Both the position numbers and the translations under genes were made by a program. Under the pieces are notes generated by a model, which did not search any database, was not told where the DNA came from, and saw only the letters and a program-made list of their open reading frames with translations. 29,958 nt of DNA from UBA2428 sp002343545 (GTDB lineage: Bacteria > Bdellovibrionota > UBA2428), in contig CALFZE010000080.1 in the NCBI GenBank assembly GCA_937952285.1, positions 1 to 29,958 on the forward strand, given 5' to 3'. Of this stretch, positions 14,533-22,898 are shown one piece after another; the first letter of the stretch is position 1, and each line of letters starts with the position of its first letter.

Positions 14533-17457
14533 TCAGAGCCCCTTTTTTAGGATGCTGGGATCCAGGATATTTTCGACCCCATGGACGTTGAGCAACGTAC
14601 CATCCTTCGCGAGCTCGAAGCGACCGAAGCTATACTTGCCTAAGAGCCCGCGATCCATCACGACCTCGACGACCCGCCCCCCTTGCGAGTTCACGCTTCG
14701 TTCCACGAGGGAGGCGGCCCACTGCTTGCCGTTCTGCTCGACGACGACCAAATCGCCAGCCCGACTTTCGACGGTTTGAACTTTGAGAAGGGTGCCGTTT
14801 TTTTCGAGAGAGTACCCGGGTCCCTTCGCCTTCAGATTGAGGGCCGGCTTCGGAGCGACCACCGCAGCCGCCATGGGCGCCGGTTGGGCACCCGGGATCA
14901 GCCGAGAGGCCGACGAGGGCGCCACGGGAGGAGCCGCGATCGGCCGTGCGGCGCTCGGCACGGCGGCCGACGCCGGCTTGACCGCCATAGGCGTCGGCTT
15001 CACTTCCGGCACGGGGGCCGGTCTCGCGGCGGCGGATCTCGCCCTCAGCATTTCGTCGAACTCGTAATCCCGCGGGAAGTTGTATCCATGGGTTCTCAGT
15101 TGCTTATGTTCGGCCATTTCGGCTTCCGAGAGCCCTCCTCCATTCATGCGCTTCTCGTGCAACGCCCTTTCCCGTTCACGGAACTCACGCACCTTCTTGA
15201 TCTCGTCATCAGTAAACTGCTCGATTCTCTTTTCCCGAATACTCTTGGCGAAAGTTTGAACGTCCGTCGGCGCCGCGTTCGCGGCCGAAGCCGCGTCGCC
15301 CGCGTAACCCATGCGCACCATGAGATCGGCCTCGGGCTCGCTCAGCCCCCGCTCCATCATGATTTTCTTCTTCTCGACGAGCTTCTTGGCGTGCTCGACC
15401 GAGGCCCCGCCCGCGACCTGAGCACCGCCGTAGACTTCGACGGCGATGTCTTTGTGCGCCTTCAGCACGGCGTCGACTTCGGCGTCGGAAACCTCGCCCG
15501 TCACTCCGGCCTTCTTGCGAAGGTCCCCGAGCTCTTGCTTGATGTTGGCGCGAATCTGCGCGGCCGCTTCGGCCGCCGCCTCGGGGTCCGCGCCGCTCGC
15601 GATGTTGTTCAGCTCCGCGTTTCGCTGTACGAGGCTCTCGCCCGCGCCGCCCTTGGCCAAGTCCGCCTTCTGAGCGTCGACGAGGCGCTTTTGCGCGGCG
15701 ATCTGGTCGGGCGTCAGCTGGCTCGCGGCCAAGACGTCGGCGCCGCCCTCGGCCGCCTTCTCGAGTTTCGCCGCGGCGGCCGCGGCGTCCGCCGCTTCAT
15801 CCGCCGCGCCCAGGGCCTTCGAAAGGCCACCGACGGCTTTAAGGCCGTTGATCGCCGAGCCCGCGAAGCCGGCGAGGCCCAACGCGACGTTCAATCCGCA
15901 GCTCCCGCCGCTCACGCTCAGCTGGGCGCGGGCGCCAAGCGGCGTCTTCGAACAAGAGCCTCCGTCGGAGCCGCCCGCGCTCGCCTGGGTCGCCGAAGAA
16001 GTCATGCAGCTCTCGAGCGCCTCCGCGACGCCATATCCACCCGTGATGCCTTCCCCCAGGAACGCGACGGCGCGAATACCCGAGACGAGAGCGCCGGCGC
16101 CTTTTGCGAAAGCACCGACCAAACCCGCCGGCGCCGTCGCGAGCACGAGCCCCATCTGAAGCGCGGTCTCGCTGAGTTGAGCTTGGTCGTTACGGCTCGA
16201 TTGGAAGCACGCGCCGATCGCCCCGACGCTCGAGACGGCGGCCGCCTGCTGACTGGAGTTCTGGTGGGCCTGCCGCAAGACGGCCGCCGGTCCCGCCATC
16301 ATCGGTCCGGCCGCCTCGGCCGTCCGGGCCGCGGCGTGCAAGGCCCCCATTTCGTCGCTCTTGGCGTTCAACCAATTCACGTGCGAAGGCTCGGGCGCCT
16401 TGTTGATGGTCTCGCGGAAGTTCGAAAAGCAACCCGTGGCGCCACCGTGCAAACAGACCGAAGCCTTCGCGAGATCCTGGTTCTGTTTGACGAGGCCCGC
16501 GCGGAGCTTATCGAAGTGCGCGTTGATCTTCGTCTGGAGATCGCTCTCCGAGAAGAACTCCTCGGCCGTTTTGGTCTTGATGGCTCCGGCGTAGCGACCC
16601 CGACTCAACCCGCGAAGCTGATTTTGGAAGGAGTCGGCCATCTGCTGGAACTCGGGGTTGCGAAGCCAAGGCATGACGCTTTCCATCAGGCGCAACGACG
16701 CCGCGGCTTTCTCGCGCTTCTCCTTTGAACTCTTCTGACCCTCAAGCGTGCGGTCGCGGGTCACGACCGTCGCCGTACGCTTGAGATCGGCGTAAACGGA
16801 GAGCGCCTTGCGCGTGTTCTCGACGGTCTGGCGCATGCCGCTCGTGCCGCCGGCGCCGCACTGGTCGCCTTCGGCTTTCTGCTTCTTGATGATACCGGCC
16901 ACGCCCGGCAGGACCTTCTCGCCCGGGCTGAGACTAGCCTCGTCGGGAAGGATGGGAGCCCCGCGCAAGCGGTCGATGTCGGCGATGGCCGCGACGTTCG
17001 TCGCGGCCGCGCCCGAAAGGCGGTTCATGATATAGTAGTAGTTCGCGACGACGTAGCGGCCGTTGCCGCTGTTTTGGGCGCCTTGCTTGTCGAGACATCC
17101 AGAGATGCTGACGTCCGGCTGCCCCGGCAGACCGGCGGACTTGAGCTGCCGCTCCAACTCGTCGGCCTTCGCCGCGCTCTCGAGGAATCCGCACTGCTGC
17201 TTGGCCCCCATGTTGAGCCACGACCAACCGTCGTCGCGCTCGGAGACCTGGCGAATGAGTTCGTGGGGACAGGGCGTCTTGGCGGCGTCGTTCTGCATGA
17301 CCGCGGCATGCTCGTCGTGGGCCCGCTGGGCCTGCTCGGCCGCCTTCATCATCTCGTGGGATCCGCCGTAGTAGCCGACGGCGAGAACCGCCGGCGACCA
17401 CGCGCCGAACACGATTCCCATCGCGGCATTCCGGAACAAAAAACGAGCGTCTCTCAC
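14533..17457 (-). CDS. Large exported protein of unknown family, 974 aa
   Basis: I do not recognise the family. With the GTG start at 17455-17457 the N-terminus (VRDARFLFRNAAMG...SPAVLA) reads as a Sec signal peptide; the internal ATG at 17419-17421 would remove its basic n-region, so GTG is preferred. The first ~400 residues are charged and carry scattered Cys (contexts TPCPHE, QQCGF, SGCLD, DQCGAG, SVCLHGGATGCF), suggesting disulfides outside the cytoplasm. Two hydrophobic Gly/Ala-rich stretches (about 430-480 and 520-543) could be membrane-associated. Ala-rich and charged helices follow, then a Pro/Ala linker (about 806-870). The C-terminal ~95 residues hold two related motifs, NGTLLKVQTVES and DGTLLNVHGVEN. 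The layout (signal, membrane-like core, linker, C-terminal module) recalls secreted effectors, but no toxin motif or immunity gene is visible. Confidence 0.75.
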   Translation of the reverse strand: MRDARFLFRNAAMGIVFGAWSPAVLAVGYYGGSHEMMKAAEQAQRAHDEHAAVMQNDAAKTPCPHELIRQVSERDDGWSWLNMGAKQQCGFLESAAKADELERQLKSAGLPGQPDVSISGCLDKQGAQNSGNGRYVVANYYYIMNRLSGAAATNVAAIADIDRLRGAPILPDEASLSPGEKVLPGVAGIIKKQKAEGDQCGAGGTSGMRQTVENTRKALSVYADLKRTATVVTRDRTLEGQKSSKEKREKAAASLRLMESVMPWLRNPEFQQMADSFQNQLRGLSRGRYAGAIKTKTAEEFFSESDLQTKINAHFDKLRAGLVKQNQDLAKASVCLHGGATGCFSNFRETINKAPEPSHVNWLNAKSDEMGALHAAARTAEAAGPMMAGPAAVLRQAHQNSSQQAAAVSSVGAIGACFQSSRNDQAQLSETALQMGLVLATAPAGLVGAFAKGAGALVSGIRAVAFLGEGITGGYGVAEALESCMTSSATQASAGGSDGGSCSKTPLGARAQLSVSGGSCGLNVALGLAGFAGSAINGLKAVGGLSKALGAADEAADAAAAAAKLEKAAEGGADVLAASQLTPDQIAAQKRLVDAQKADLAKGGAGESLVQRNAELNNIASGADPEAAAEAAAQIRANIKQELGDLRKKAGVTGEVSDAEVDAVLKAHKDIAVEVYGGAQVAGGASVEHAKKLVEKKKIMMERGLSEPEADLMVRMGYAGDAASAANAAPTDVQTFAKSIREKRIEQFTDDEIKKVREFRERERALHEKRMNGGGLSEAEMAEHKQLRTHGYNFPRDYEFDEMLRARSAAARPAPVPEVKPTPMAVKPASAAVPSAARPIAAPPVAPSSASRLIPGAQPAPMAAAVVAPKPALNLKAKGPGYSLEKNGTLLKVQTVESRAGDLVVVEQNGKQWAASLVERSVNSQGGRVVEVVMDRGLLGKYSFGRFELAKDGTLLNVHGVENILDPSILKKGL

Positions 17458-17463
17458 CTCTCC

Positions 17464-17469
17464 ATTATC
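17464..17469 (-). promoter_or_regulatory. Candidate -10 box immediately before the large exported gene
   Basis: On the minus strand GATAAT is followed by 6 nt (GGAGAG) and then the GTG start at 17457. I see no convincing -35 box. The GGAGAG would be only 0-2 nt from the GTG, too close for a normal ribosome binding site, so a leaderless or near-leaderless transcript is possible. Confidence 0.3.
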
Positions 17470-17549
17470 GGACGAACCCCAACCCAAACTCGATGAAGCT
17501 TGCGTTAAGACGACGCGACTTCGTGGCCAAAGCGGCACACGGGGCGGGG

Positions 17550-18611
17550 CTAAAGCGCCGAAAACTCGGGGTAGTCCGTGTAGCCCGTCGCGCCCTTCGC
17601 GTAGAAGGTCTCGGCGTTCCAACGATTGAGCGGTTGGCCCCGCTCGATGCGGCCCACGAGATCGGGCGTCGAGATGTAGCTCTTGCCGAAAGCGACGGCG
17701 TCGGCCTCGCCGCGCTCGACCAGTTTTTCGCCGGTCTCCGGCGTGAGCCCTTCGTTCGCGATATAAACCCCGCCGAAAGCGCGCTTGAGCGCGGGACCCA
17801 GCCGCGGCTCGGCCTGCGATTCGCGCGCGCACAAGAAGGCGAGCTTGCGACGGCCGAGTTGCTCGGCGACGTAGCCGAAGGTCGCGGCCAAGTTCGAGTC
17901 GCCGACGTCGTGCGAATCGCCGCGCGGAGCGAGGTGCATGCCGACGCGGCCCGCACCCCACACCGAGACGACGGCGTCCGTGACCTCGAGCATAAGACGC
18001 GCGCGATTCTCGATCGAGCCGCCGTAGGCGTCCGTGCGTTTGTTCGTCGAGTCCTGGAGGAATTGATCGAGAAGGTAGCCGTTCGCGCCGTGGATCTCGA
18101 CCCCGTCGAAGCCCGCGCGCTTGGCGTTCTCCGCGGCGAAACGATAGGCCTCGACGACGCCCGGCATCTCTTCGAGCGCGAGGGCGCGCGGGACGACGTA
18201 GTCGCGCATCGGGCGCAAGAGACTGACATGGCCCTTGGCCGCGATCGCGCTCGGCGCCACGGGCAAAGCGCCGTCGTGATAAGAGGGATCGGAGATCCGG
18301 CCCACGTGCCAGAGCTGCAGCAAGATGCGCCCCCCCGCCTCGTGCACGCCTTCGGTCACCTGGCGCCAACCCGCGACCTGCGCCTCGGACCAGATTCCCG
18401 GCGTGTCGGGATAGCCGACGCCTTGCGGATTGATCGAGGTCGCTTCGGTCAGGATCATCCCGGCCGTCGCGCGCTGCACGTAGTACTCCCGCATGAGCGC
18501 GTTCGGCACCCGGCCGCCGCCGTCCGCCCGACACCGGGTCAGCGGCGCCATGACGACGCGATTGGGAAGCAGGAGATCACCGACGCGAAGGGGCTCGAGG
18601 AGTTTCGACAT
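17550..18611 (-). CDS. NADH:flavin oxidoreductase, Old Yellow Enzyme family (alkene reductase/NemA-like)
   Basis: A 353-residue cytoplasmic FMN-dependent TIM-barrel ene-reductase, expected to reduce activated C=C bonds and related electrophiles with NAD(P)H. The start chosen is ATG 18609-18611 (MSKLLEPLRVGDL), which matches family N-termini; an upstream in-frame ATG would add 21 non-family residues. Signatures seen are NRVVMAPLTRCRA (FMN-binding strand 1), LQLWHVGR, and the substrate-anion site HGANGYLLDQFL with His174, Asn177 and Tyr179 (HxxNxY as in OYE). DAYGGSIENRARL follows. Cys27 follows the TR pair and is not the YqjM-type redox cysteine position. It lies 92 nt upstream of the large exported gene on the same strand; no functional link is obvious. 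Physiological substrate unknown, probably electrophile detoxification. Confidence 0.95.
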   Translation of the reverse strand: MSKLLEPLRVGDLLLPNRVVMAPLTRCRADGGGRVPNALMREYYVQRATAGMILTEATSINPQGVGYPDTPGIWSEAQVAGWRQVTEGVHEAGGRILLQLWHVGRISDPSYHDGALPVAPSAIAAKGHVSLLRPMRDYVVPRALALEEMPGVVEAYRFAAENAKRAGFDGVEIHGANGYLLDQFLQDSTNKRTDAYGGSIENRARLMLEVTDAVVSVWGAGRVGMHLAPRGDSHDVGDSNLAATFGYVAEQLGRRKLAFLCARESQAEPRLGPALKRAFGGVYIANEGLTPETGEKLVERGEADAVAFGKSYISTPDLVGRIERGQPLNRWNAETFYAKGATGYTDYPEFSAL

Positions 18612-18740
18612 GTTCCAAAGCCTATTGCAGACCCCGGAAGGCCGCCAAAGGAAAGCAGGGGGGAAACGCGTCAATGACTCAGCGAGCCAATTCGGAAGCT
18701 GTCCCCGAATTCGGCGTCGCCATCCCGCCCCGAGCCTCCC

Positions 18741-18746
18741 TATAAG
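18741..18746 (+). promoter_or_regulatory. Candidate -10 box of the Na/Pi transporter gene, possible leaderless start
   Basis: TATAAG at 18741-18746 lies 8 nt before the ATG at 18755, and no ribosome binding site is visible in between. The -35 region is not recognisable. Initiation at the usual distance would fall within 1-2 nt of the start codon. Confidence 0.35.
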
Positions 18747-18754
18747 CGCGAAAC

Positions 18755-20419
18755 ATGTGGTTTGAGCTGACCTACACCTTCCTGGGCGGCATGGGACTCT
18801 TCTTCTACGGGATGAAGATCCTCTCCGAGGCTTTGCAATCCATCTCGGGCGACTTCGTCCGCCGGGTCATCCGCTCCGTCACGGACAACCGCATCATGGG
18901 CGTGCTCGTGGGGATCGCGATCACGGCGCTCCTGCAGTCCAGTACGCTCACGACGGTCATGATCGTGAGCCTCGTCAACGCGCAGCTCATGAGCCTCGCG
19001 CAGGCCATCGGCATCATCTTCGGCGCGAACATCGGCACGACGGTCACGGGCTGGCTCATCGCGATCAAGGTGGGAAGCTACGGCCTGCTCTTCATCGGCG
19101 TGGGCGTGCTGCCGCTGCTCATGGCCAAGCACCGGGTCATCAAGCAGATCGGTCACCTCATCCTGTCGCTGGGTCTCGTCTTCATGGGCATCCAGATCAT
19201 GACGGGCGCCTTCAAGCCGCTGCGCGAATCCGAGGGCTTCGCGCAGATCCTCTCGCACTTCGCGGCGAACGACTGGCTTTCGCTCCTCGCGTGCATCGGC
19301 ACGGGCGCCGTGCTCACGATGCTCATCCACTCGAGCGCCGCCGTCGTGGCCATCACGATGGCCCTCGCGATGGCGGGCAACATCAGCTTCCAAACCTCGG
19401 TCGCGCTCATGCTGGGCGGCGAGATCGGCACGACGATCACGGCCATCATGGCGAGCATCGGCACGAGCACGAACGCCAAGCGCGCGGCGCGCGCCCACGC
19501 CGTCTTCAATATCGTCGGCGTGCTGCTGCTGGCCTCCTGCTTTTGGCTCTACGTGGATTTCATCGACAAGATCGTGGGCGGCGACCCGAACGCCTTCAAC
19601 GACGCGCACGAGCGCCCGTGGATGGCCGCGCACATCGCCGCGTCGCAGACCTTCTTCAACGTCATCGCGACGATCGTCTTCTTGCCCTTCCTCAAGACCC
19701 TGGAGCGCTTCGTGATCTGGATCACGCCGGACGCGCCGGTCAAGGAAACGCCCCACTTGCTCTACCTCACGCCCTCGGTGGACCTGCAAGCGCCGGCGCT
19801 CGGCCTCGCGATGGCCGAGCGGGAACTCTTGAACCTGGCCGACATCACGGGCCGCGCGGTCGACGCGACCGAGAAGCTCCTCCTCGCCAAGCACTTCGAC
19901 CAGAAGGCCTACGACAAGATTCACCACTACGAAGAGGTCACCGACGCGATCCAAAAAGAGATCACCGTGTTCCTCTGTCGCATTCAGCAGGCCCCGCTCG
20001 CCCCCGACCAGACGCTGCTCGCCCACTCCATCATCCAGGCCGCCGATGAGCTCGAGAGCGTGGCGGATTACTGCGCCGGGCTCGCGCGCGCCCTCTCGCG
20101 GCTGAACCAGGGCGGCGAAGCGTTCACGGAACCCGCCCTGGCCGATCTGCACAGCTACACGCGCGCCGTCATGGGGAACTACCGCGAGCTACTCGCCGCG
20201 CTCCAGAAGGGCGAGCCGCTCGACCAGCGTCACTTCGAACGCGAGAAAGAGGCGCTCGCCCACGAAGGCAATCGCCTACGCGATCAACACCGCCAGCGCC
20301 TCGAGACGCGCAACTGCACGCCGATCGCGGGCATGATCTTCACCGACCTCATCGTGGGACTTCGCAAGCTCAAGGGGCACACCCTCGACGTCGTGAAGGC
20401 CCTCTCGATCCAGGCCTAG
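18755..20419 (+). CDS. Na+/phosphate cotransporter (NptA-like) with PhoU-like C-terminal domain
   Basis: A 554-residue inner-membrane protein. The N-terminal ~320 residues hold two inverted Na/Pi-cotransporter repeats (PF02690 type) of several membrane segments. The repeat signatures are LLQSSTLTTVM (Gln61-Ser62-Ser63) with GIIFGANIGTTVTGW, and LIHSSAAVVAI (His192-Ser193-Ser194) with LMLGGEIGTTITAI. The normal QSS motif is thus HSS in the second repeat, a change at a substrate/Na-site position. Residues about 350-554 are a cytoplasmic PhoU-like helical domain, as in many bacterial members. It probably exports or imports phosphate coupled to Na+. No Shine-Dalgarno sequence precedes ATG 18755. 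Downstream, YchJ begins 7 nt after its stop, so this heads a tight operon continuing to 23629. Confidence 0.93.
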   Translation: MWFELTYTFLGGMGLFFYGMKILSEALQSISGDFVRRVIRSVTDNRIMGVLVGIAITALLQSSTLTTVMIVSLVNAQLMSLAQAIGIIFGANIGTTVTGWLIAIKVGSYGLLFIGVGVLPLLMAKHRVIKQIGHLILSLGLVFMGIQIMTGAFKPLRESEGFAQILSHFAANDWLSLLACIGTGAVLTMLIHSSAAVVAITMALAMAGNISFQTSVALMLGGEIGTTITAIMASIGTSTNAKRAARAHAVFNIVGVLLLASCFWLYVDFIDKIVGGDPNAFNDAHERPWMAAHIAASQTFFNVIATIVFLPFLKTLERFVIWITPDAPVKETPHLLYLTPSVDLQAPALGLAMAERELLNLADITGRAVDATEKLLLAKHFDQKAYDKIHHYEEVTDAIQKEITVFLCRIQQAPLAPDQTLLAHSIIQAADELESVADYCAGLARALSRLNQGGEAFTEPALADLHSYTRAVMGNYRELLAALQKGEPLDQRHFEREKEALAHEGNRLRDQHRQRLETRNCTPIAGMIFTDLIVGLRKLKGHTLDVVKALSIQA

Positions 20420-20426
20420 TCGCCCC

Positions 20427-20813
20427 ATGAACCCTTGTGATTGCGGATCGGGCGCGGACTTCGCGGCGTGCTGCGGAGCGATCCTTTCGGGCCGAAGCGA
20501 AGCCTCCGGCCCCGAAGCCCTCATGCGTTCGCGCTATACGGCCTACCGCCGTCACGACTTCGACTATCTCGTCCGCAGCACGGACCCCGAACGTCGGGCC
20601 AAAATCGACCACGACGCCAATCGGGAATGGGCGCTTGAGGCAAAATTCCTCAAGCTCGAGATTCTGGACTCGAGCGAACAAGGCACCCGCGGCGAGGTCG
20701 AATTCAAGGCGACCTTCGAGAGCAAGGGCCTCGTGCAAGTCCACCACGAACATTCCGTCTTTCGACGATTGAATCGACGCTGGTACTTCCGCGAAGGCAC
20801 GCCCGTCGACTAA
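20427..20813 (+). CDS. ychJ: YchJ family protein (UPF0225, SEC-C-like)
   Basis: A 128-residue cytoplasmic protein of the YchJ family. The N-terminus carries the Cys cluster MNPCDCGSGADFAACCG (Cys4, Cys6, Cys15, Cys16), a SEC-C-like zinc-binding motif. The rest is the conserved NTF2-like YchJ domain with LMRSRYTAYRRHDFDYLVRST and the closing RRWYFREG. Length matches the usual short bacterial YchJ. Biochemical function is not established for the family. It starts 7 nt after the transporter stop and ends 9 nt before the phospholipase D gene, so it sits inside the operon; no clear ribosome binding site is seen, suggesting coupling to the upstream gene. Confidence 0.92.
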   Translation: MNPCDCGSGADFAACCGAILSGRSEASGPEALMRSRYTAYRRHDFDYLVRSTDPERRAKIDHDANREWALEAKFLKLEILDSSEQGTRGEVEFKATFESKGLVQVHHEHSVFRRLNRRWYFREGTPVD

Positions 20814-20822
20814 AAGCATCGT

Positions 20823-22898
20823 ATGCGCGCGCCGGAGTCCGAAACTTCCTTTTTCGAGCCGGGCACCTACTGGCGTCGGGAAGATGCGCGCAAGGTCGCC
20901 TTTCTCATCGACGGCGAGACCTACTTCGCCGCGCTCGCCGAGGCCTTTCGCCGAGCGCGACGATCCATCTTTATCCTCGCCTGGGACATCGGCGCCAAAG
21001 TCGAGCTCGAAAAAGGCGACACGCCCACGCGATTGGGCGAGCTGCTCGCCGAACTCGTGCGTGCGCACCCCGAGCTCACGGTGCGCGTGCTCGTGTGGGA
21101 CTCCCCGCTCGTCTACGCGCCGGGGCGCGAATCCCCCTTCTTGAACGGCGAGTGGGAGACGAGCGATCGGCTCGTGGTTCATCGCGACGACGTCCATCCC
21201 GTCGGCGCCTCCCACCACCAAAAGATTATCGTCGTGGACGAGGACCTTGCGTTCAGCGGGGGCTTCGACGTTTGCCACGGACGTTGGGATACCTGCGAAC
21301 ACCTTGCGGACGACCCGCGGAGGCGGGATCTCGCGGGCGACCCTTACTCGCCCTTCCACGACGTCCAGATGATGGTCCAGGGGCCCGTCGCGGCCTCGCT
21401 CGCGGAACTCGCGCGGGAACGCTGGCGCCGCGCCACGGGCGAGTCGCTCGAGGCCGCCCCTCCCCGCTCCGATCTCGAGTGGCCGGCCCGCGTGCCCGTC
21501 GACCTCGAGAACGTCCCGGTCGCGATCTCGCGCACCTTCCCCGCCTTCGCGGAAGGGCCCGAAGTCCGCGAGATCGAAGCGCAGACGAAACTCGCCCTGC
21601 GGCGGGCACGATCGCTCGTGTACATCGAGAACCAGTTCCTCACCTCGAAAAGCATCGGGCAAGCCTTGCTCGCTTCGCTACGCGAAGGCCAGGGTCCCCA
21701 GATCGCCTGCGTGCTGCCCGAGCGCTCGGCCTCGGTGTTGGAAGAAAGCACGACGGGGGGGCTTCAGTTCCGACTGCTCAAGAAACTCCGGCGCGCCGAC
21801 CGCCACGGGCGCTTCGGCGCCTACTTTCCCGCCGCGCCGAACTTGGGCAAGGAACGTATCATCGTGCACTCGAAGGTCCTTGTCGTGGACGACGAGTTCC
21901 TGCGCATCGGCTCCGCGAACCTCAACAACCGCTCGATGGGCCTCGACACGGAATGCGACCTGAGCCTGGCCGCCGAAGGTCGCGAAGACGTGCGCGCGGC
22001 CATCCGCGCTTTCCGCGCGCGGCTGCTCGGCGAGCACCTTGGCATGCGGCCCGAAACCGTCGAGTCCGAGCTCGACGCCGCGCGCCCCTTGCACGGGCTT
22101 ATCCGTCTCCGGGCCGAGCATCCGCGTACGCTCCGGCCGCTCAAAAAACGCCCCTCCCTCTTTTTGCGCTGGATGACTTGGGCCAAGCCCATTTTCGACC
22201 CGGACCGCGCGACGGCGCGCGAACAACTCGTGAGCGACTGGTTCCGCATCGAGCGGGCCCTGCCGCGCCCGCGCTTTCGCGTCGGCTCACTCCTGCTCGC
22301 CGCCTTCTTCGCGACGCTCGCCCTGCTTTGGGAATGGCGTCCGCCGACGCTCGCGCCCCTGCGGCTGCTGCCCTTCGCGGAAACCCTTCCCTACGCCGCG
22401 CTGCTTTTTGGCGTGGGCGGGTTCTTCATGGCGACCCCGCTCTTGCTCCTCGGCGCCGCGATTTTCCTCTGGGGGCCCGAACGCGGACTCGTCTTCGGTT
22501 GGCCGGGACTCGTGGCGGCTTGCCTCATCCAGTACGGCATCGGCATGTTTTTTTCGTTCGAGCGCATCCGCGCGTCCCTGCGCGGACGCCGCCCCAAGCT
22601 CTTCGTCGGGATCTTACGCGCCCGCGTCTTGCCGCGTGGTCTCCGGCGCGCGCTCTCGATGGCTCCGCTCACGATTTTGAACCTCGTTTCGGGCGCCACG
22701 CGCATGCCGATCGTGCCCTTCATGCTCTACAGTGCGTGCAGCACGCTCTCGATCGTGGGTGCGTTCGTCCTCCTCCAGATCGCGACGGAAGCTCTCTACG
22801 CCCAGGGCGGCCGCGAACGGGCTTCGATCCTCTTGTTCTCGCTCGCGGGGATTCTCGCCCTGCGCGGGCTCACCCCCGGAAAGGAACGACGCGCATGA
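20823..22898 (+). CDS. Phospholipase D / cardiolipin synthase-like protein fused to a VTT (DedA-like) membrane domain
   Basis: A 691-residue fusion. Residues about 20-430 form a two-HKD phospholipase D-superfamily enzyme: HHQKIIVVD (His132, Lys134, Asp139) with SGGFD, and HSKVLVVD (His349, Lys351, Asp356) with GSANLNNRSMG. Both catalytic motifs are intact, so phosphatidyl transfer or hydrolysis is possible (ClsB-like). From about residue 475 several hydrophobic segments (VGSLLLAAFFATLALL, YAALLFGVGGFFMATPLLLLGAAIFLWG, LVAACLIQYGIGMFF, and a C-terminal pair) form a VTT/SNARE-associated membrane domain of the DedA/TMEM64 type, a family linked to lipid scrambling or transport. It overlaps the next gene by ATGA. 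Pairing with an endonuclease/exonuclease/phosphatase protein mirrors E. coli ybhO (clsB) and ybhP. A role in phospholipid remodelling at the inner membrane is likely. Confidence 0.92.
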   Translation: MRAPESETSFFEPGTYWRREDARKVAFLIDGETYFAALAEAFRRARRSIFILAWDIGAKVELEKGDTPTRLGELLAELVRAHPELTVRVLVWDSPLVYAPGRESPFLNGEWETSDRLVVHRDDVHPVGASHHQKIIVVDEDLAFSGGFDVCHGRWDTCEHLADDPRRRDLAGDPYSPFHDVQMMVQGPVAASLAELARERWRRATGESLEAAPPRSDLEWPARVPVDLENVPVAISRTFPAFAEGPEVREIEAQTKLALRRARSLVYIENQFLTSKSIGQALLASLREGQGPQIACVLPERSASVLEESTTGGLQFRLLKKLRRADRHGRFGAYFPAAPNLGKERIIVHSKVLVVDDEFLRIGSANLNNRSMGLDTECDLSLAAEGREDVRAAIRAFRARLLGEHLGMRPETVESELDAARPLHGLIRLRAEHPRTLRPLKKRPSLFLRWMTWAKPIFDPDRATAREQLVSDWFRIERALPRPRFRVGSLLLAAFFATLALLWEWRPPTLAPLRLLPFAETLPYAALLFGVGGFFMATPLLLLGAAIFLWGPERGLVFGWPGLVAACLIQYGIGMFFSFERIRASLRGRRPKLFVGILRARVLPRGLRRALSMAPLTILNLVSGATRMPIVPFMLYSACSTLSIVGAFVLLQIATEALYAQGGRERASILLFSLAGILALRGLTPGKERRA

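Noticed and set aside
12624..14591. A 655-codon plus-strand frame across the kinase and protease
   Set aside because: Arg/Ala-rich shadow overlapping two well-supported genes in another frame.
17458..18534. N-terminal extension of the large exported gene through the oxidoreductase gene
   Set aside because: The same stretch encodes a complete Old Yellow Enzyme protein in another frame of the same strand, and the extension reads as Arg-rich nonsense. A signal peptide begins at 17457.
21095..22894. Long N-terminal extension of the EEP-family protein
   Set aside because: It overlaps the phospholipase D gene out of frame and is Arg-rich; family similarity begins at ATG 22895 in the ATGA overlap.
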